A stretch of DNA of 64,000 nt from Epiperipatus broadwayi (Eukaryota; Onychophora; Udeonychophora; Euonychophora; Peripatidae): NCBI GenBank assembly GCA_028023455.1, contig JAQFVV010012446.1:2914001-2978000 (forward strand), in the 5' to 3' direction. The notes beneath the pieces are model-generated. The model did no database searches. It had not been told where the DNA came from and saw only the letters and a list, made by a program, of their open reading frames with translations. The position numbers and the translations under genes were made by a program. Positions within the stretch are counted from its first letter, which is position 1. Each line of letters starts with the position of its first letter. Below, one piece after another: positions 10,754-22,870 of the stretch.

Positions 10754-11126
10754 GAAGGTCAGATTCCTTTAATGTATGCTAATACCGTTACTTTTGTCTT
10801 TAATTTAATCACCGTCCGCCTAACCTTTAGTAAGTCGCAATGATGTGTTAAAAACAATGTTTCATTTCGTAAAAATACTTTTAGTCCATTGATTTAAACT
10901 GCTTTCCTTTAAAAAAAGCTTTATCGATTCCCAGAGACGTAAATCAATTTGTATAATTTATTCTCGTAAAGAATGCGCATTGTTTGTTTTTTATGTATAC
11001 TTATTCAAAGGACGCTAGGTCCAAACAATGCCTATCAAACATATATAATGATTTCAAGGTTGTAAATAAATGATTGAGACCGTAAATTTATATTTATTTG
11101 TCCAAATGATTAACGTTAAATTATCG

Positions 11127-11154
11127 AGATCGGAAGAGCAATCTGTTCCGATCT
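11127..11154. other. Illumina-adapter-like sequence, possible assembly artefact
   Basis: AGATCGGAAGAGC at 11127-11139 is identical to the first 13 bases of the common Illumina adapter. TTCCGATCT at 11146-11154 is the reverse complement of its start, so the two face each other across 10 bases. A perfect 9-bp natural hairpin is the alternative. Confidence 0.5.
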
Positions 11155-11159
11155 TGTAG

Positions 11160-13790
11160 ATTATTTTGTACATCCACATTTTGGCATATTAACCCCACAC
11201 AACTTATAACACATTCTATAAAATGGTATTTATTAAATAATTGATGTAATGGGGATTTTATAAAACAAATCCCAAGTTTTCAAAATGTATAAAATCACTC
11301 CAAGCGTGAAACAATTTTGTAACATATATATCGTTTTCTGCATTTATTAAATATATATATTTTCGTGTTAATCCTGGTTTGTGTTGAATTATTAGTTTCT
11401 AGTTAATATTTAGAATTATTTTCTTTAGCTAAGAGCTTAGCATTAATAAATAACTCTGATAATGTAATAACTGGGCTACTCCGTCCTCGATCATCATCAT
11501 CATTCTGATCTTATGCTCTACCGCTCTGCTTATGGGCACGGATTTAAAGTAATTTTACTGTGTCATCAGAATTGTTGTTCATTGGGTCAGAGATTCGAAG
11601 AATAGGCAAATAGGTTAGAATTCAGGATTGTTCCAGACCTGTGTATCTCGAGCATGATCGGATTCGAGGTACTTTTGCTTAGGATTTGGAACCTTGTTAA
11701 GTGAGCATACTGTTTTGACCGGTACAATACACAGGTGTTTTTTTTTATATGTCTTACAAAATATTGTATGGTTTTAATAGGTTATAGTTAATTTTATAAA
11801 AAAAATGTAGATCATAATTATAAATTAGTTAAAACACACTGAAAAGAGCAAAAATTAATATTTGAGAAAATAGTATTTTTGTATATGATTACTATATAAT
11901 CATAACAAAAATAATAAATTCAACATTAACAAACCACTATAAACAGTCATTAAATCTGCAAAGTACTTTCGGTTAATTTCTTAAATCTGCCTCAACTCCC
12001 ATTAAAGTCAAAAAACAAAGCGGAAGCAAACGTCATCAATTCAAATCCCATGAATCCTGTATTTTAATATTAGCAATGTGTCTATTTATTAAATGCATTT
12101 TATTCCTATTTATAAAAATTGACTCCTCAATTTTTCTTATATTATGATTTCTCTCTTCATGATTACTATTATATGTATTATTACTGTTATATAAAGATAT
12201 TTTATATTATATCGTTGATTTATTTAAATATATGTAAAGGCAACATAATGGATTAAACTTCTTTTCATTTTTGATGATATATAAAAATGTATGCATAAAG
12301 ATATATAACGATACAAAATATTATGGAGATCTTTATTATATAATGTAATGGTATGAATGTGGGCTGTATATGAGTGATGGAAATCATCATCACCAAAAGC
12401 ATAAGCAATCAAACTGAATTAATATTCAACAGCAAAAGCATGTTTGTTTTATTTGATATAGACAATGAACAAAAAATTAGCATTGTAAACAAATAATAAT
12501 AAGTAATAATATGAAAATATAGTATCACCAGCAATAAACATCAATATCCAAGAGTCAACAATCATTCTTTGTGACTGGATTTAGAAAAATAATATAAAAT
12601 CTAGACTAATAATCATTTTGTCAATGCCAAACTTAGGGCATATTATAAAAGTAATCACACCCATATATAAATGCTAAATATCTACAGTAATAAATATAAA
12701 AAAGAATGCTAGGATCATATCAATGTTGATTATTATCAATGCTCAGGGCTATCTAGTATCTTAAGTGTAACTGATTATCAATAAACTATTTACCAAATCT
12801 ATAAAGTGAAGTACTTTTATGACCTTAGCACCATCCAAACAATATGACAGAGAACTGTTCGGATTTCCATATAGATACTCACACTATATATTGCAAATGC
12901 CACTATACTTAAACTATCTTGAGATTGCAAGGACCCTAGGGACTACAGAGAACCACCTGGATGTCCACACCGAAACTCACACATATATATATATTGCAAA
13001 TATCATTATGCTTAAACTAGCTTTGGATCACAAAACTATGATTATGAACAAGAGAAAATACATATACTGTATGTAAAATTTAATCAACTCTAGTATTAAA
13101 TAACTCCACCAGAATAACTTAAAATAATGATTAATATATTTATTAATTAGAATAATAACAAATAAAAAGTCTGATAAATACAATACAGATAAATGATTCT
13201 GATTTTGACTTCCAAATAAAGATATTATTTTTACAAACAAGAAATTACATTTACAAAGTTATATAAATAAATGGTTTACAGAATGAATAAATATATAAGA
13301 TCTAAACATGCATCCATGGTAAAACAAAAATATTCCAATAACTATGAAAGTAATAAAGATTATTCTATTTCAATAATGTGTAGATAGCGAATGGATTTAG
13401 ATATATGCGACTGCATTTAGAGAGATGTACAAACATGCATTATCATATCCCAATAATATCTTATTCATCAATATTAAAATCATTAAATCTATTATTCTAT
13501 GCTAACAATATATAAATGATTAAATAGTAGACATATACATAATATACACAAGCATGTGCTTTATCTAATATAAAAATAAACTATTTCCAATTCTTAATTC
13601 TTAATTTGCATTTAAAATTATTTTAACAATGTTTTTTTAGCCTTACAAATCCAGCAATTATTTTAAAATTATAAACAAAATCTTTTAGGATTAAAAAAAA
13701 ACATTCATTACCATTTTCTTTGAAAGTCTGTTTGAAAATTCTTTTAAAACTCTTTAGCTTTTATCAATAAATAAATAAAAATCATATATC
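11160..13790. other. AT-rich DNA without recognised genes
   Basis: Apart from the GC-richer tail to 11720, no exon or known repeat was recognised. Two similar acacacata-type segments near 12870 and 12970 form a weak local duplication. Confidence 0.35.
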
Positions 13791-14165
13791 ACATGACCCA
13801 ATTTTTTAAGCTTGTAAATAAAAATAATGAGCAGAGCTAATTGCTCTAACAAGCTTTATTAATAAATGCCACAAAAGAAAGCATTTAAAAAATCTCTATC
13901 TAGAAACCATCCCCAATCCTCAAAATCATTGGTTTCATGCTTTAGTTCTATTCAGTTAGGTGCTAGGATAGTTTCAGACACTAGATCTAAAAATACCAAC
14001 TCAAAGTCAGCATTTATCTAAAAGTTAACTATTAAGTAGAAAAATCTGAAATTTTCAGACACTTAGATGTCTTCAAAGCCAGCTGTCTAACTTAAATAGC
14101 TATATAGGGCTGAGAGATCTTCAGCCAAACCACATATTAATAGCCTTAGCAATATAACATCACTT
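13790..14165 (-). repeat. Hammerhead repeat family C, degraded copy
   Basis: This aligns with the units at 1756 and 2159: tcacatgaccca, then ctctaacaagctttat, then gtgctaggata, then ttcagacacttagatgtcttc and agccttagcaatataa. The minus-strand ribozyme at about 13920-13961 keeps GAAA but has CTGAATA as first core box, so it should be inactive. Confidence 0.6.
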
Positions 14166-14806
14166 GAGCTTTTGTTTTCTTCATTTACAAATTTTAAGAA
14201 AGATTTCAAAATACATTAGCATCTGTTAATGAATTCCTCATCAGCTGTTTTACTTTTATTCAAAAATTATTTTGTTTTTAACTTGGTGTCTTCTAACTTT
14301 AAAAAAGTTTTCTCAAATTTATTTCCATCAGTTAATTGTTTTAATTTTGGTCAAAAGTTGTTTACTTAAATTAGTACTGCTGAAGTTTAATCATTTTTCT
14401 TTTAGGCAATAAGCAGAAATAAATTTTCTTTAACTGTAAAATTAATGTTCAAGTAATCTGTCATTACAAATATGTAATTATCAATATGTATTCTACCCAT
14501 CAGCCTGTTCAATCCATCCATGCTTCATACCTTCATTCATGAAATAGATTTCACACATGAACTATATGGCCTTTCATTTGTGCTTCCCATGCATATATGA
14601 AACAGTGTATATGAATAAAATATAGCCCTGAAGTCTCAAGATCCAGTAGGCTAGTTTCTTATGGTCTTGTTCAGGATATAGGTAAACAATGGCGATCTGA
14701 AACTTTGTTAGACTTCTATAACTTCTGAACTTTATTTAGGTAAGCAGTCTACTTCTCACATATAGGGCTATGAAGATTACCAGAAAAGGCATACCTACTT
14801 CTATGA

Positions 14807-15025
14807 CACAATATATCTTTTCAAAATAATCACAACTTCTTACATCTTTTAAGCAAAAGTATTTATTATTATAATAACAGATCTGAAGAAGACAGTGAGG
14901 AACTGTCAAAACTGTTATTATAATAATAAATATTTTTGCTTAAAAGGTGTAAGAAGTTGTGATTATTTTGAAAAGATATATTGTTGTATATGAAGAAGCA
15001 AAATTAATGAAGAAGGAAGAAATGT
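14807..15025. mobile_element. Foldback insertion with central hammerhead-like motif
   Basis: Arms of about 70 bp (14809-14881 and 14912-14983) are near-perfect reverse complements around a short centre that holds a family A motif. The segment is bordered by the 12-bp direct repeat CTACTTCTATGA (14795-14806 and 15026-15037), probably a target-site duplication. It contains the same gcttaaa/gtgtaagaag context as the outer ends of the Penelope-like element at 7.1-8.8 kb, so it is likely a derived terminal-repeat fragment. Confidence 0.6.
14883..14911 (+). ncRNA. Hammerhead-like motif, family A
   Basis: CTGAAGA, one extra A, stem GACAGT/ACTGTC with loop GAGGA, then AAAA in place of GAAA. Its stem covaries with the copy at 8710. 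Confidence 0.45.
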
Positions 15026-15039
15026 CTACTTCTATGAAG

Positions 15040-15985
15040 AAATTGTCCTTTCTTCAAATCTGGCTTGCACTCTCTCTCCCTCTACATCTGCATTTTCTGT
15101 AACTTTTTCTAATCTAATAAAAATCAATTCATTTGTACCCACTATTTATAAACATACAAAGGAATCTAAAAACAGAATAATTAATTATTTTTTATTTTGA
15201 TTAATAAAAATAAATAATAGAATTCTCTAATTAATGTCTACAAAAAACAACCATAATTTAGATTTCTTCGAATTCAGAACAAGATTAAATAAAATATTAG
15301 AGGTCTTTTTTATGATTGATTTTAAATAACATACACTATTTCCTAAAATATTAATTAATAATATTACTCAACCAAAACTTTAGTTATTCCATTTACTGTA
15401 TTTTAAATAATTACAGCATATATGTAAATTTTGTCTATGTTCATCTCTTCTTTTCCTTTTAAACTTTAAATATACAGGTGCATACACATTACATTGTGCT
15501 GCCATTAGACTATTCCATCTCAATATACAACATACATGTAATTTTCCATTCATGAAATAATGACGAATCTTTATTTAAATGCAGAGATCTTCTGTATATA
15601 ATCAGGTTTTATATATATTAAGTTTTATGTATTATATATATAATATATCATTATTTTTAACTTTATATATAATCTCAGGTCTTGATCAATGAACTAAATG
15701 CTGCTGATAAATATTTCAGCACACTCCCTTTTCTAAATTGCTCAGCCAACATAAAATATAAATCATAAATCACACCCAGCTAATGCTTAAATAAACCAGG
15801 AGAAAATCAACTATCTGTTGTCAAGGTAATCTTCAAATATTCTATTGGTTTATTTTAAGCACTCGCTTGAATATATGATAACAAATTAGCTATGTACATT
15901 TACAGTTTATTATATATCATACACAAAATATGGATTAGAAGTATATTCTAAGATTTTTATAATAATAATAGAAATAAGTGAACTA
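15040..15985. other. AT-rich DNA left of the CPT1-like exon
   Basis: On the minus strand this is the intron, or downstream sequence, after the exon at 15988-16120. I searched it for further acyltransferase exons and saw none. Confidence 0.35.
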
Positions 15986-15987
15986 AC

Positions 15988-16120
15988 TGATACTGACACA
16001 TCCATCCTCGATACGCAAGTAATGCTCGAAGTAAATACCGTCTCACATACATAAGGACTATAAAAAATACAATTCCTTCAATAATGGCTATTACAACTGC
16101 TCGCAATGATTTAGGTAATC
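15988..16120 (-). CDS. CPT1-like protein, exon 4 (second membrane segment)
   Basis: After the acceptor TATCTCTGTTTTAG the exon supplies GA to complete an Arg codon from the upstream exon. It then encodes LPKSLRAVVIAIIEG, a hydrophobic run ending FFIVLMYV, and RRYLLRALLAYRGWMCQYQ. Carnitine O-palmitoyltransferase 1 has a second transmembrane helix followed by an RY-L-LL-Y-GWM motif at this place, and that match is the main evidence. CPT1 lies in the mitochondrial outer membrane and transfers long-chain acyl groups from CoA to carnitine. The donor is taken as GTTAGT, giving 133 nt; an alternative GTATCA donor would end the exon at 15994. Several CpGs and non-AT codons set it apart from the flanks. 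The catalytic exons should follow at lower coordinates and were not seen. Confidence 0.6.
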
Positions 16121-16124
16121 CTAA

Positions 16125-19100
16125 AACAGAGATACAAAAATATTTTTATTACTCAAAATTGCTTATATAAAAATGCAAATTTATAAATTAATATAGGAAA
16201 AAAAAGCTCTATTTGAAAAGAATAATCCAAATGAGACAAAACATATCTGACAAAGAGAACAAACAGTATATTTAATTTTGAGGCAAAAAATCAAAGTTAA
16301 ATGAAAGAGATAACAGTAGTACATTTAACACAGACTTATAATGGTATCCAAAGAAATCAGAAAATATTTAGACATTATTTGAGGATTTTATATATGTCCA
16401 GTGACTGAAAAATCTGAAGATTAAGGTGATCAAGGGAGCATACAATCTGTTGCAGATGTATGATAATGTAGAATGCAGCCATGTGGTGTCTCAATAGAAA
16501 GTGGATATCAAATTTATAATTGCAACACAAGTTGTAAATTTTGGCTAATATATGCAGTATCAATAATGAATTATATGAGATGATTTATAATAAATTATAG
16601 AACTCCATAAAGAAATTGCTATTCACAATTGGCTTATTCTACATTTCAAATGATAACTTGGAAAGTTTTCATTATTGATAGTAATGGAATCTATAATAAA
16701 AAAAATTCTAATGTGCTTTATGTTTTTAATTATATTGTTACAATCTGAAAATCAAAATATATCTGCATGCACATCCTTCAAGATAAAATATCGTCATGTG
16801 TATATAATTCCATATTATGTAATAATTTTCAGCTGTGTAGTTTAGAATTAAATGTAAGTTCCTAGTTTATTTTCACCTCATCGATTCTAGCACTATTTAT
16901 TATGTTTAGGGTATTTTTCAAATTTTTTCAGTGGTAAATATTCTATTAATGCAAAGTGAATCACATTACCAATCTTTTATGACATTTATTTTGAAGCTAT
17001 TGTTAATTAAAATTAAATATATTTACAAATTACAAATCATTTGCTAATCTCATATAAAAATGCAACCTTTTCATGTTTTTAATTGCAACTATCATTTACA
17101 AACATATATTACGGCATTTCGATTGAATCTTATATTAAAAAGTTATAATTGCAATTGACTTCAAATTTGGTTGTGATATAAGTAAACAATAATTACATAG
17201 AAGTCTTAGACATATTGGATTAAGTGTTAATACAATCTGCTTCTGCAATATAATACATTACATCACTGAAGAAAGGCCTATATTATACCACAAAAAATTA
17301 CTTCCTGTTAAACTCCTTCTGTGCAGGATGCAGTATAATAAGACTATTGGGTACAGTACAATTTTTGAACAGAAGCATCACTCACTCAAAAATTACATCA
17401 CAATTAATATTACATAAACCAATTCAGCTTGTAACATATATGCAGATTTTATAATGTATAAATAAATTTGTATTAATTGACACACTGATTACAAAATGCA
17501 ATAATATACTTTTAAAAAGTTCTATCAGTATAATATTTTATGCATTCAATTTATACATTAATGCAAAATTGAACTCCTATAATATACATATTATATTAAT
17601 GGAAAACAATGTATTACCCTTTCATTGAGCAATACATAAAATTCATGAGCATGCTTATTGTTTAAACCCAATAATTACTCATTTAAAGAGTAATTCCAAG
17701 CCCAAGTAAATTATTCTATATATATCAAAGTTGTAATTTGTAGTTTATTTAGTACATAATCAGTAAAGAATATTAAGAATTAAATTTATCTTCACATGCA
17801 TATGACAGTTTAAAAAAAAAAGCATAAAACTGTACAAGATAAAAAGACATAAGACCATTTCTTACTTCCTGATAATATAGAAGTCTATGATTGAAAAACT
17901 ATATGAGTTTCTCTACATGAAGAACTAAAATTTTGGTAGACTCCTCACCCTACTCTTTACATCTGTCATGCGTCAATCTTTAACAGAACAAGCTATACAG
18001 TATACAAATGTCATCCAATAAAAGTTTATATGCAACATTTTTAACAGGAAATACAAGAAAAACAAACTTCAATCCATATGATTATATTTTTTACTTTCCA
18101 GCTCATTCCTTTCAGTCAGATATTGATCTGATATTTTATTCTCATCCATATGCACTTTGTACTTATCCCTTTCAGTCAAATGTTGATTTGACATTCTATT
18201 CACTATCTATTTCATATGGTTAAATATTTGTACTTGTAATGAGTTTACATACTAATAGTGATATCTAATTTGTTCAATAACCTCATGCAATATCTATATT
18301 CCATATGCTACTATTCTATATATTTTAGATATTAGCATGAAGCAATTTCAATGCCATTATTGTATCCTACTAGCAATATAATTATTTTCTAAATAGAACC
18401 TATGAAGTTTTAGACTTTTGTGTTGAGCAATATGTGTAATGTGTACCTTAGAATATAGCTCAACTTTCATAAATGTTAATTATTTATCAGATGGCAATGT
18501 GGATAAGCAGTTTTTCTACACTATTTGACTATCTAGGCTTTTATTCTGCAACATGGTCTCCCTGTCACCAATCCCTCAGACTCTCTCCACTCAACTGCAC
18601 CTTTTACGTGAAACTTATGGAAAAATATTTATTTCTAACACTTCTATTCATACAATATATTTATAGGATGTTTTTGAAATTCCAACAGTATTACATGAAA
18701 GTTGGATAGAATTAGAAAAGAATGATACCAAACACATACATGTAGGATTTAAAATAACTCTGAATGAATGTATTACATAAAATTGACACTTATGATTTTT
18801 TCCAAACTTCCTAGATATATATTTTTAAGTTCTATTTCTGAGAACAGCTTATTTATTGACAAAGAAAAGAAAGATTAGAAGAATGCAATAACAAAGAGTA
18901 TATTATCAATGCTTTCAAATTATTGTTTTCAACAGACAAAAAAAAGTTACATTTATATATTTTAACAAAATCTATAAAATTATACAAAATAAGAATTTAA
19001 AAATAACCCCAAATCAACGCATTACATAAAGTCATTACTTTCACACCTACTCCATCTCTTATGATTTTATATATAGAGAGAGTATATTTATATCAAGCTG

Positions 19101-20735
19101 GACCATAATCTATTCTGAAATCATATTAAATTGATCGGATGTTAATCCTCAGGAAAATTTAATGTTTTCATTAAAAGATGAATATAAACTGATGATAATC
19201 TACAGATACTATTCAACTGCCATAACTTTGAGATACCATCATGAATATCATCCCCTGTTCTAAAATGAAAATATTGTCTGTGCTAGCCTTTATATCTACT
19301 TACTTATTAGTAGAAGATAAATAATTAGCATGTATTATCTGATCTATAGCTTTATGATACTGTTTATAAATATATGACAAAACAAGATCGGTTCTCCACT
19401 TTAGAGCCACCTAAAATAAAGTATTCTCTTTCACATCATTTTCTATCTTTGGCCTTTATCATATGGCTTGCAAATTATGCATCTAAAAATCATCTTTAAC
19501 TTTATTTTACTACTCATATCAAAATCCCAAAATTCAAAACAGAAACTAGTCTAAGAATAAGAAGTGCTATCACCTGACAATCAATGATTTCTCAACTTTA
19601 TTATAGATGGCACTAATGTAAAGAATTGTTCTTATTTTGTCATATATTGTGTAAGATAAAAAAAAGTTTTTTTTTATTATATATATTGTGAATAAGGTTG
19701 AAGACACCCTGCTTAATCCTCTGGAAGCTTTGAAAACTATAAAAAAAATTCTACTGCCACTTCTAAAGTCTTGCATTAGCATTTTCTAAAACTATAAATA
19801 TAAGATGATATATAACTTTGGATTTTAAGTCTGTTTGCCTTAAAAATTGAAACATGATCTATATAAGATCAAGCATGTAAAAAAAATCAATCTAGCCATG
19901 GCTTTATTAACGTTCTTATTAACTCGTGTTTCTCTTCCCTTGATAATTCTATTCTCTATCTCCACATAGCCTCTCACACATGGTATGATTAGGTGATGAA
20001 TGCTCTGTATATCTCTTTTTATTGGAGGCTCACTTCAGATCTTCACCACTTCCTCCACATGTGGAGTCTTGCCATTAGAGTGCTCCTGATCTCTTGTACT
20101 CTTTCAAATGCTTATGACCTCTTGGCACAGGGGTGACATAGGGTTTGAATGGTGAAGGAAAGATATATTTTGCATAAATCTTGTTTTTCTATTGCAGAGG
20201 TGCTGATATGTTTGATGCATGTTATACTATATATAAATAACACTGAATCACTAACTTCAATTGTAGGAGATGGCATGCCTCAGTTCCAGTTCTCTAGATG
20301 TATCTTAACACCTATGATTAATCTTGGAGTAATATCTGGATTCCTTGCAATCCACCATTGCAGTAGCATTAAAAGAAGTGGTATGTTGGTAGAAGATGCT
20401 ACGTTACTTGCTTCCATCTCCTTCTTGCAGTTATCATGGCAGCAGTGACTCCCTCTCTTGTGTTGCCCTATGTTCCCACTTCCTATTTGCCATCTAAAGT
20501 CCTATTCCTGCTAAAATGATCTGGTCCTTCCTGGATACAGTATTTCAGACGTATGTTCAATTTTTAAAAAATAAAATCTATATAATTAAAAAATAATGAT
20601 TTTAGCTTATTTTAAATCTATTATTGCCAATCCTATGGAAAATTGATCTTTGATATTTTATTAAAAATTCTCAATAATTTCTCCCATATTTGCTCCAATT
20701 TGTAGGTATGCTTCTATTTCATTAATATTTTTTAT
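16125..20735. other. Large intron of the CPT1-like gene, left part
   Basis: AT-rich. No element was recognised except a two-copy imperfect repeat of about 63 bp at 18100-18220 (ttcagtcagatattgatctg-like) and the unexplained GC-richer block at 19.9-20.54 kb, listed separately. Confidence 0.4.
19900..20540. other. GC-richer block of unknown nature
   Basis: The block has clearly more G+C than its surroundings and holds a 99-codon plus-strand frame (20149-20448) with no recognised domain. The minus strand carries short open runs but nothing I can name. It may be an old transposon piece. Confidence 0.3.
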
Positions 20736-20739
20736 ACAT

Positions 20740-21330
20740 TACTATTAATATTTCTGTGTTTTCACTTTCCGCACTTGTTATTAAAAACACTGATATTTTA
20801 TGTTTTATTTAGTTATTATTTCTATATTTTGACTCCTTACTTGCAAGTCATCTTCAGGAATATTAACCTTATATCTATGTTTTATTACTGAATTTTATGC
20901 GTTACAAGAAACCATCTTCAGGGACATTAAATATACATCCATTTTTTAAAAAATGTTTTTTATATTTTTTATTCTTATGTTTTGCCCAATACATGAAGGT
21001 TATCTTCAGGAATGTTAAAAATACATACGTTTCTAAATTATATGTTAATACAGTATAGTGTTTTCCTGAAGGTTTGTGATAATGGTGTTCTAGTTGTATT
21101 TTTATATTGGACTATTTTCATCATTTATAGATGATGGAAATATTCCAATATAAAAACACAAATATGTTAATATAGTTTTTATTCCTATGTTTCATCCTTT
21201 ATGTACAGATAATCTTTAGGGATATTAAATATACATCCATTTTTTAAAAAAGTTAAATATGTGTGTATGTTTAATATCACCGAAGATCACTTGCATGTAA
21301 GATGCAAAATGTAAAAATAAAAACTATATA
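20740..21330. repeat. Cluster of hammerhead-like repeats, family E
   Basis: Four copies in the same orientation carry the box TCTTCAGG or TCTTTAGG at 20851, 20915, 21003 and 21213, and one inverted copy lies near 21270. In reverse complement they read CCTGAAGATGA, a short hairpin, GAAAC or AAAAC, and ATAG. The copy at 21213 keeps GAAA. Spacing (64, 88 and 210 bp) is irregular. The phrase tatacatccattttttaaaaaa follows two copies. The hairpin and order resemble families A and D, but stem I and the cleavage site are unclear. Confidence 0.4.
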
Positions 21331-21619
21331 AAAAATAAAATCTCCATATTTTTTATTAATAGATATAGGAAGATGCAAGCACAAAATAATATATTTATAT
21401 ATTTAAAAATACACAAAGGTTCAGTTTATAATGCAAAGCTGTCCTTTAAAAAAACTTCTTTTTTTTATAAACTTAAGCTTTGTTAAAAAAAATTTAAATA
21501 TTTTTTAAGAATAAAAAATTATTTTAGCAACTGATTTGACTATAATATCACATGTTCACCATTTCTTATACTTAGGATAATCTGTTAACCCTGTGGCAGC
21601 TGTATCCATATCCAATTGC

Positions 21620-21868
21620 CACCTAGTAAAAGCCATACTAATCAATGGATGCTAAAAGATTAGTGCATCAAATCCCTATCTAGTGCCTAGTCATCCCAAT
21701 ATCTCTAGGCTAGTTTCTAGCTTATGGCTTTCATCCAAGGCTCTTAACTGATGAAAGCCATAAGCTAGAAACTAGTCTGGGGATAGTGGATGAATGGGCA
21801 TTTGATAGGAATTTGATGCTCTAATTTAATAGCATCTATTGATTACTATGATTTGCATTAGGCGGCAA
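21620..21868. repeat. Hammerhead repeat family D, inverted pair
   Basis: Arms of about 115 bp (21620-21735 and 21752-21868) are reverse complements, from attgccacctagtaaaag to ctaggctagtttctagc on the left. The centre carries the plus-strand ribozyme at 21741-21783. The left arm keeps only the 3' half of a minus-strand ribozyme. Confidence 0.65.
21741..21783 (+). ncRNA. Hammerhead motif, family D
   Basis: CTGATGA (21748-21754), stem AGC/GCT with loop CATAA, GAAA (21768-21771), self-complementary CTAG, cleavage-site TC (21776-21777), then TGGGGA. Relative to the 52.2-kb copy (stem GGC/GCC), one base pair has changed on both sides, G-C to A-U. An A opposite an A separates the stem from both core boxes, which is not canonical, and stem I is weak in this copy. 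Confidence 0.55.
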
Positions 21869-21954
21869 TATTGATGGAGGAGAAAGTTGCTACAGTGTCA
21901 ACTGATTTGACTAGTATACAGAACAATATTTTTACAATTTTTTTAATAAAAAAA

Positions 21955-22105
21955 AATCAAATGATTTGTTGCTCAGGAGTTCATATAAAAATTCTCATAG
22001 AACCAGAAAGGACCAAACTGAGCTGCAATTTATGGACCTTGGCCTCTAGAGTCTACCATTTTATTACTGCTCTAAACCCACAAAGCTTTTTTTTTTGTCA
22101 ATTCA
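21955..22105 (-). repeat. tRNA-type SINE, second family
   Basis: On the minus strand it reads ctttgtgggttta, a tgg-tagac-ctagag region, and the conserved 3' part ATGAACTCCTGAGCAACAAATCATT. The same end is seen at 25.3, 26.2, 32.1 and 38.6 kb. Confidence 0.55.
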
Positions 22106-22299
22106 TCAGGCATATATATATATAATGGTATAACAATTATTTTAACATGCAGCTGTACACTTAAAGGAAAAATAATGGAAATAATTTCTTCAGAAATTAA
22201 ATTGTTAGCATGAATTGAATGAGACAGTAGTTAAAAATGAAACTATCACATAAGTTTATAAAAATTAATAGCTATGCTTGATAGAATTTAAAGTCTATC

Positions 22300-22870
22300 A
22301 TTACTATTATCATTTTCAACCATTATCAATCCACTGCAGAATAAAGACCTCTCTAAATTTAATCTAATCTCTTCCAACCATAGTCTCCCTTCATAACATA
22401 AAGATTAGCAAACTTCCTTATTCCATTAATCCATCTCACACATGATCTCTTTCAAGGTCTTTTAAATATCTTGGTTACATCTACAATTATATTTTCTAGC
22501 AGTATGACCAGTCCAGCTTCAATTCAGTATCTCACCCATTTATTTCATTTTTGTTTTCTTCATGTTGCTCCTAATGTACATATCCCTATATTTTGTTAAT
22601 GGTATTGCAGTTCTACTGTGTCCAAGTCCTAGCTCCATAAGAATGAATTAGTAAATGAGAGATATTAAAAAACTACTTTTTCAAAGATATGGGCATATTT
22701 ACTTTCAATGCTTATTTCTGCTAAAAGCATTCCATCTAATTTATGTTCTAGGATTAATTTCATCCATTAAGTTTCTTTTACTTAATTTATTTTAATTAAT
22801 GATTATCAATCTTTATTTCCTTCTTTTGAGAAAATCCATTGAACTTTAGTCTTTCTAGTATTTATCTTTA
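22300..22870 (-). mobile_element. LINE 3' end fragment
   Basis: Degraded 3' part of the same endonuclease/reverse-transcriptase LINE group as 26.9 and 37.0 kb. The 3' border reads, on the plus strand, ccactgcagaataaagacctctc, the typical end of this group. Inward from it the minus strand encodes broken pieces of the region after the RT. Many stops; no intact frame. Confidence 0.5.

Larger units (their letters stand above)
9420..11720. other. CpG-retaining, GC-richer region
   Basis: This stretch holds many CpG dinucleotides (for example around 9590-9720, 10610-10755 and 11480-11720), whereas most of the window has almost none. In a methylated genome that pattern marks either an unmethylated promoter region or a recent insertion. 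It contains the TATA/initiator pair on the plus strand and a possible first exon on the minus strand. Confidence 0.45.
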
